The notes under the pieces are model-generated. The model was given only the letters and a program-made list of their open reading frames with translations, ran no database searches and was not told where the DNA came from. From Bacillota bacterium (lineage in GTDB: Bacteria > Bacillota > Clostridia > Lachnospirales > Lachnospiraceae): a stretch of 5,291 nucleotides of DNA. How positions within the stretch are numbered: position 1 is the stretch's first letter; each line of letters starts with the position of its first letter. Below are positions 5,245-5,291 of this stretch, piece by piece. The DNA lies in contig JAEWWQ010000375.1 in the NCBI GenBank assembly GCA_023458855.1, positions 1 to 5,291 on the forward strand. Direction: 5' to 3'. A program made the position numbers and the translations under genes.

Positions 5245-5291
5245 ATGAAAGCACAAGATGTCGTCAGTCACTTTTTTGGGTTGTACAACAT
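5245..5291 (+). CDS. Start of an unidentified protein gene, truncated by window edge
   Basis: An ATG preceded by a good Shine-Dalgarno sequence opens a frame that stays open for 15 codons to the window edge, reading MKAQDVVSHFFGLYN. It is transcribed divergently from xerD, with 131 bases between the two starts. The fragment is too short to show a domain, and I do not recognise the family. No promoter of quality was found for it; a plus-strand TATAAT at 5175-5180 lacks a good -35. Confidence 0.5.
   Translation, partial: MKAQDVVSHFFGLYN

Overview
This AT-rich window has strong AGGAG-type ribosome binding sites, and its genes look like those of low-GC Gram-positive Clostridia. A NifS/NifU-type iron-sulfur pair, a SpoVB-like flippase and a XerD recombinase together suggest an endospore-forming lineage, possibly Lachnospiraceae. 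The family-level placement is an inference from protein style and was not tested by comparison.

Layout: (1) 1-1439, minus strand: a cysteine desulfurase gene (nifS) followed 5 bases later by the start of a NifU/IscU-type scaffold gene that runs off the left edge. They form an operon for Fe-S cluster assembly, with NifS supplying sulfur to NifU. (2) 1440-1591: a divergent control region. It holds a near-consensus minus-strand promoter for nifS and, just downstream of its -10, an imperfect inverted repeat that may be an Rrf2-type operator. (3) 1592-2911, plus strand: a polytopic flippase of the SpoVB/MOP family. (4) 2912-3182: a gene-free region, mostly filled by a compact structured element of about 146 bp. 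The element has terminal inverted repeats, three internal hairpins and a possible 5-bp target duplication, and is followed by clustered promoter motifs. (5) 3183-4211, plus strand: a class I DAHP synthase, the entry step of aromatic amino acid synthesis. (6) 4223-4250: a perfect 12-bp hairpin between the convergent aroF and xerD genes that overlaps the last codons of xerD. (7) 4229-5113, minus strand: a complete XerD-type tyrosine recombinase with all catalytic residues. (8) 5114-5291: a divergent intergenic region with a good xerD promoter, then the first 15 codons of an unidentified plus-strand gene.

The protein-coding genes are mostly housekeeping, and no new multigene system is visible. 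The most unusual material is non-coding: the structured, MITE-like element upstream of aroF, the possible operator at the nifS start site, and the terminator embedded in the end of xerD.
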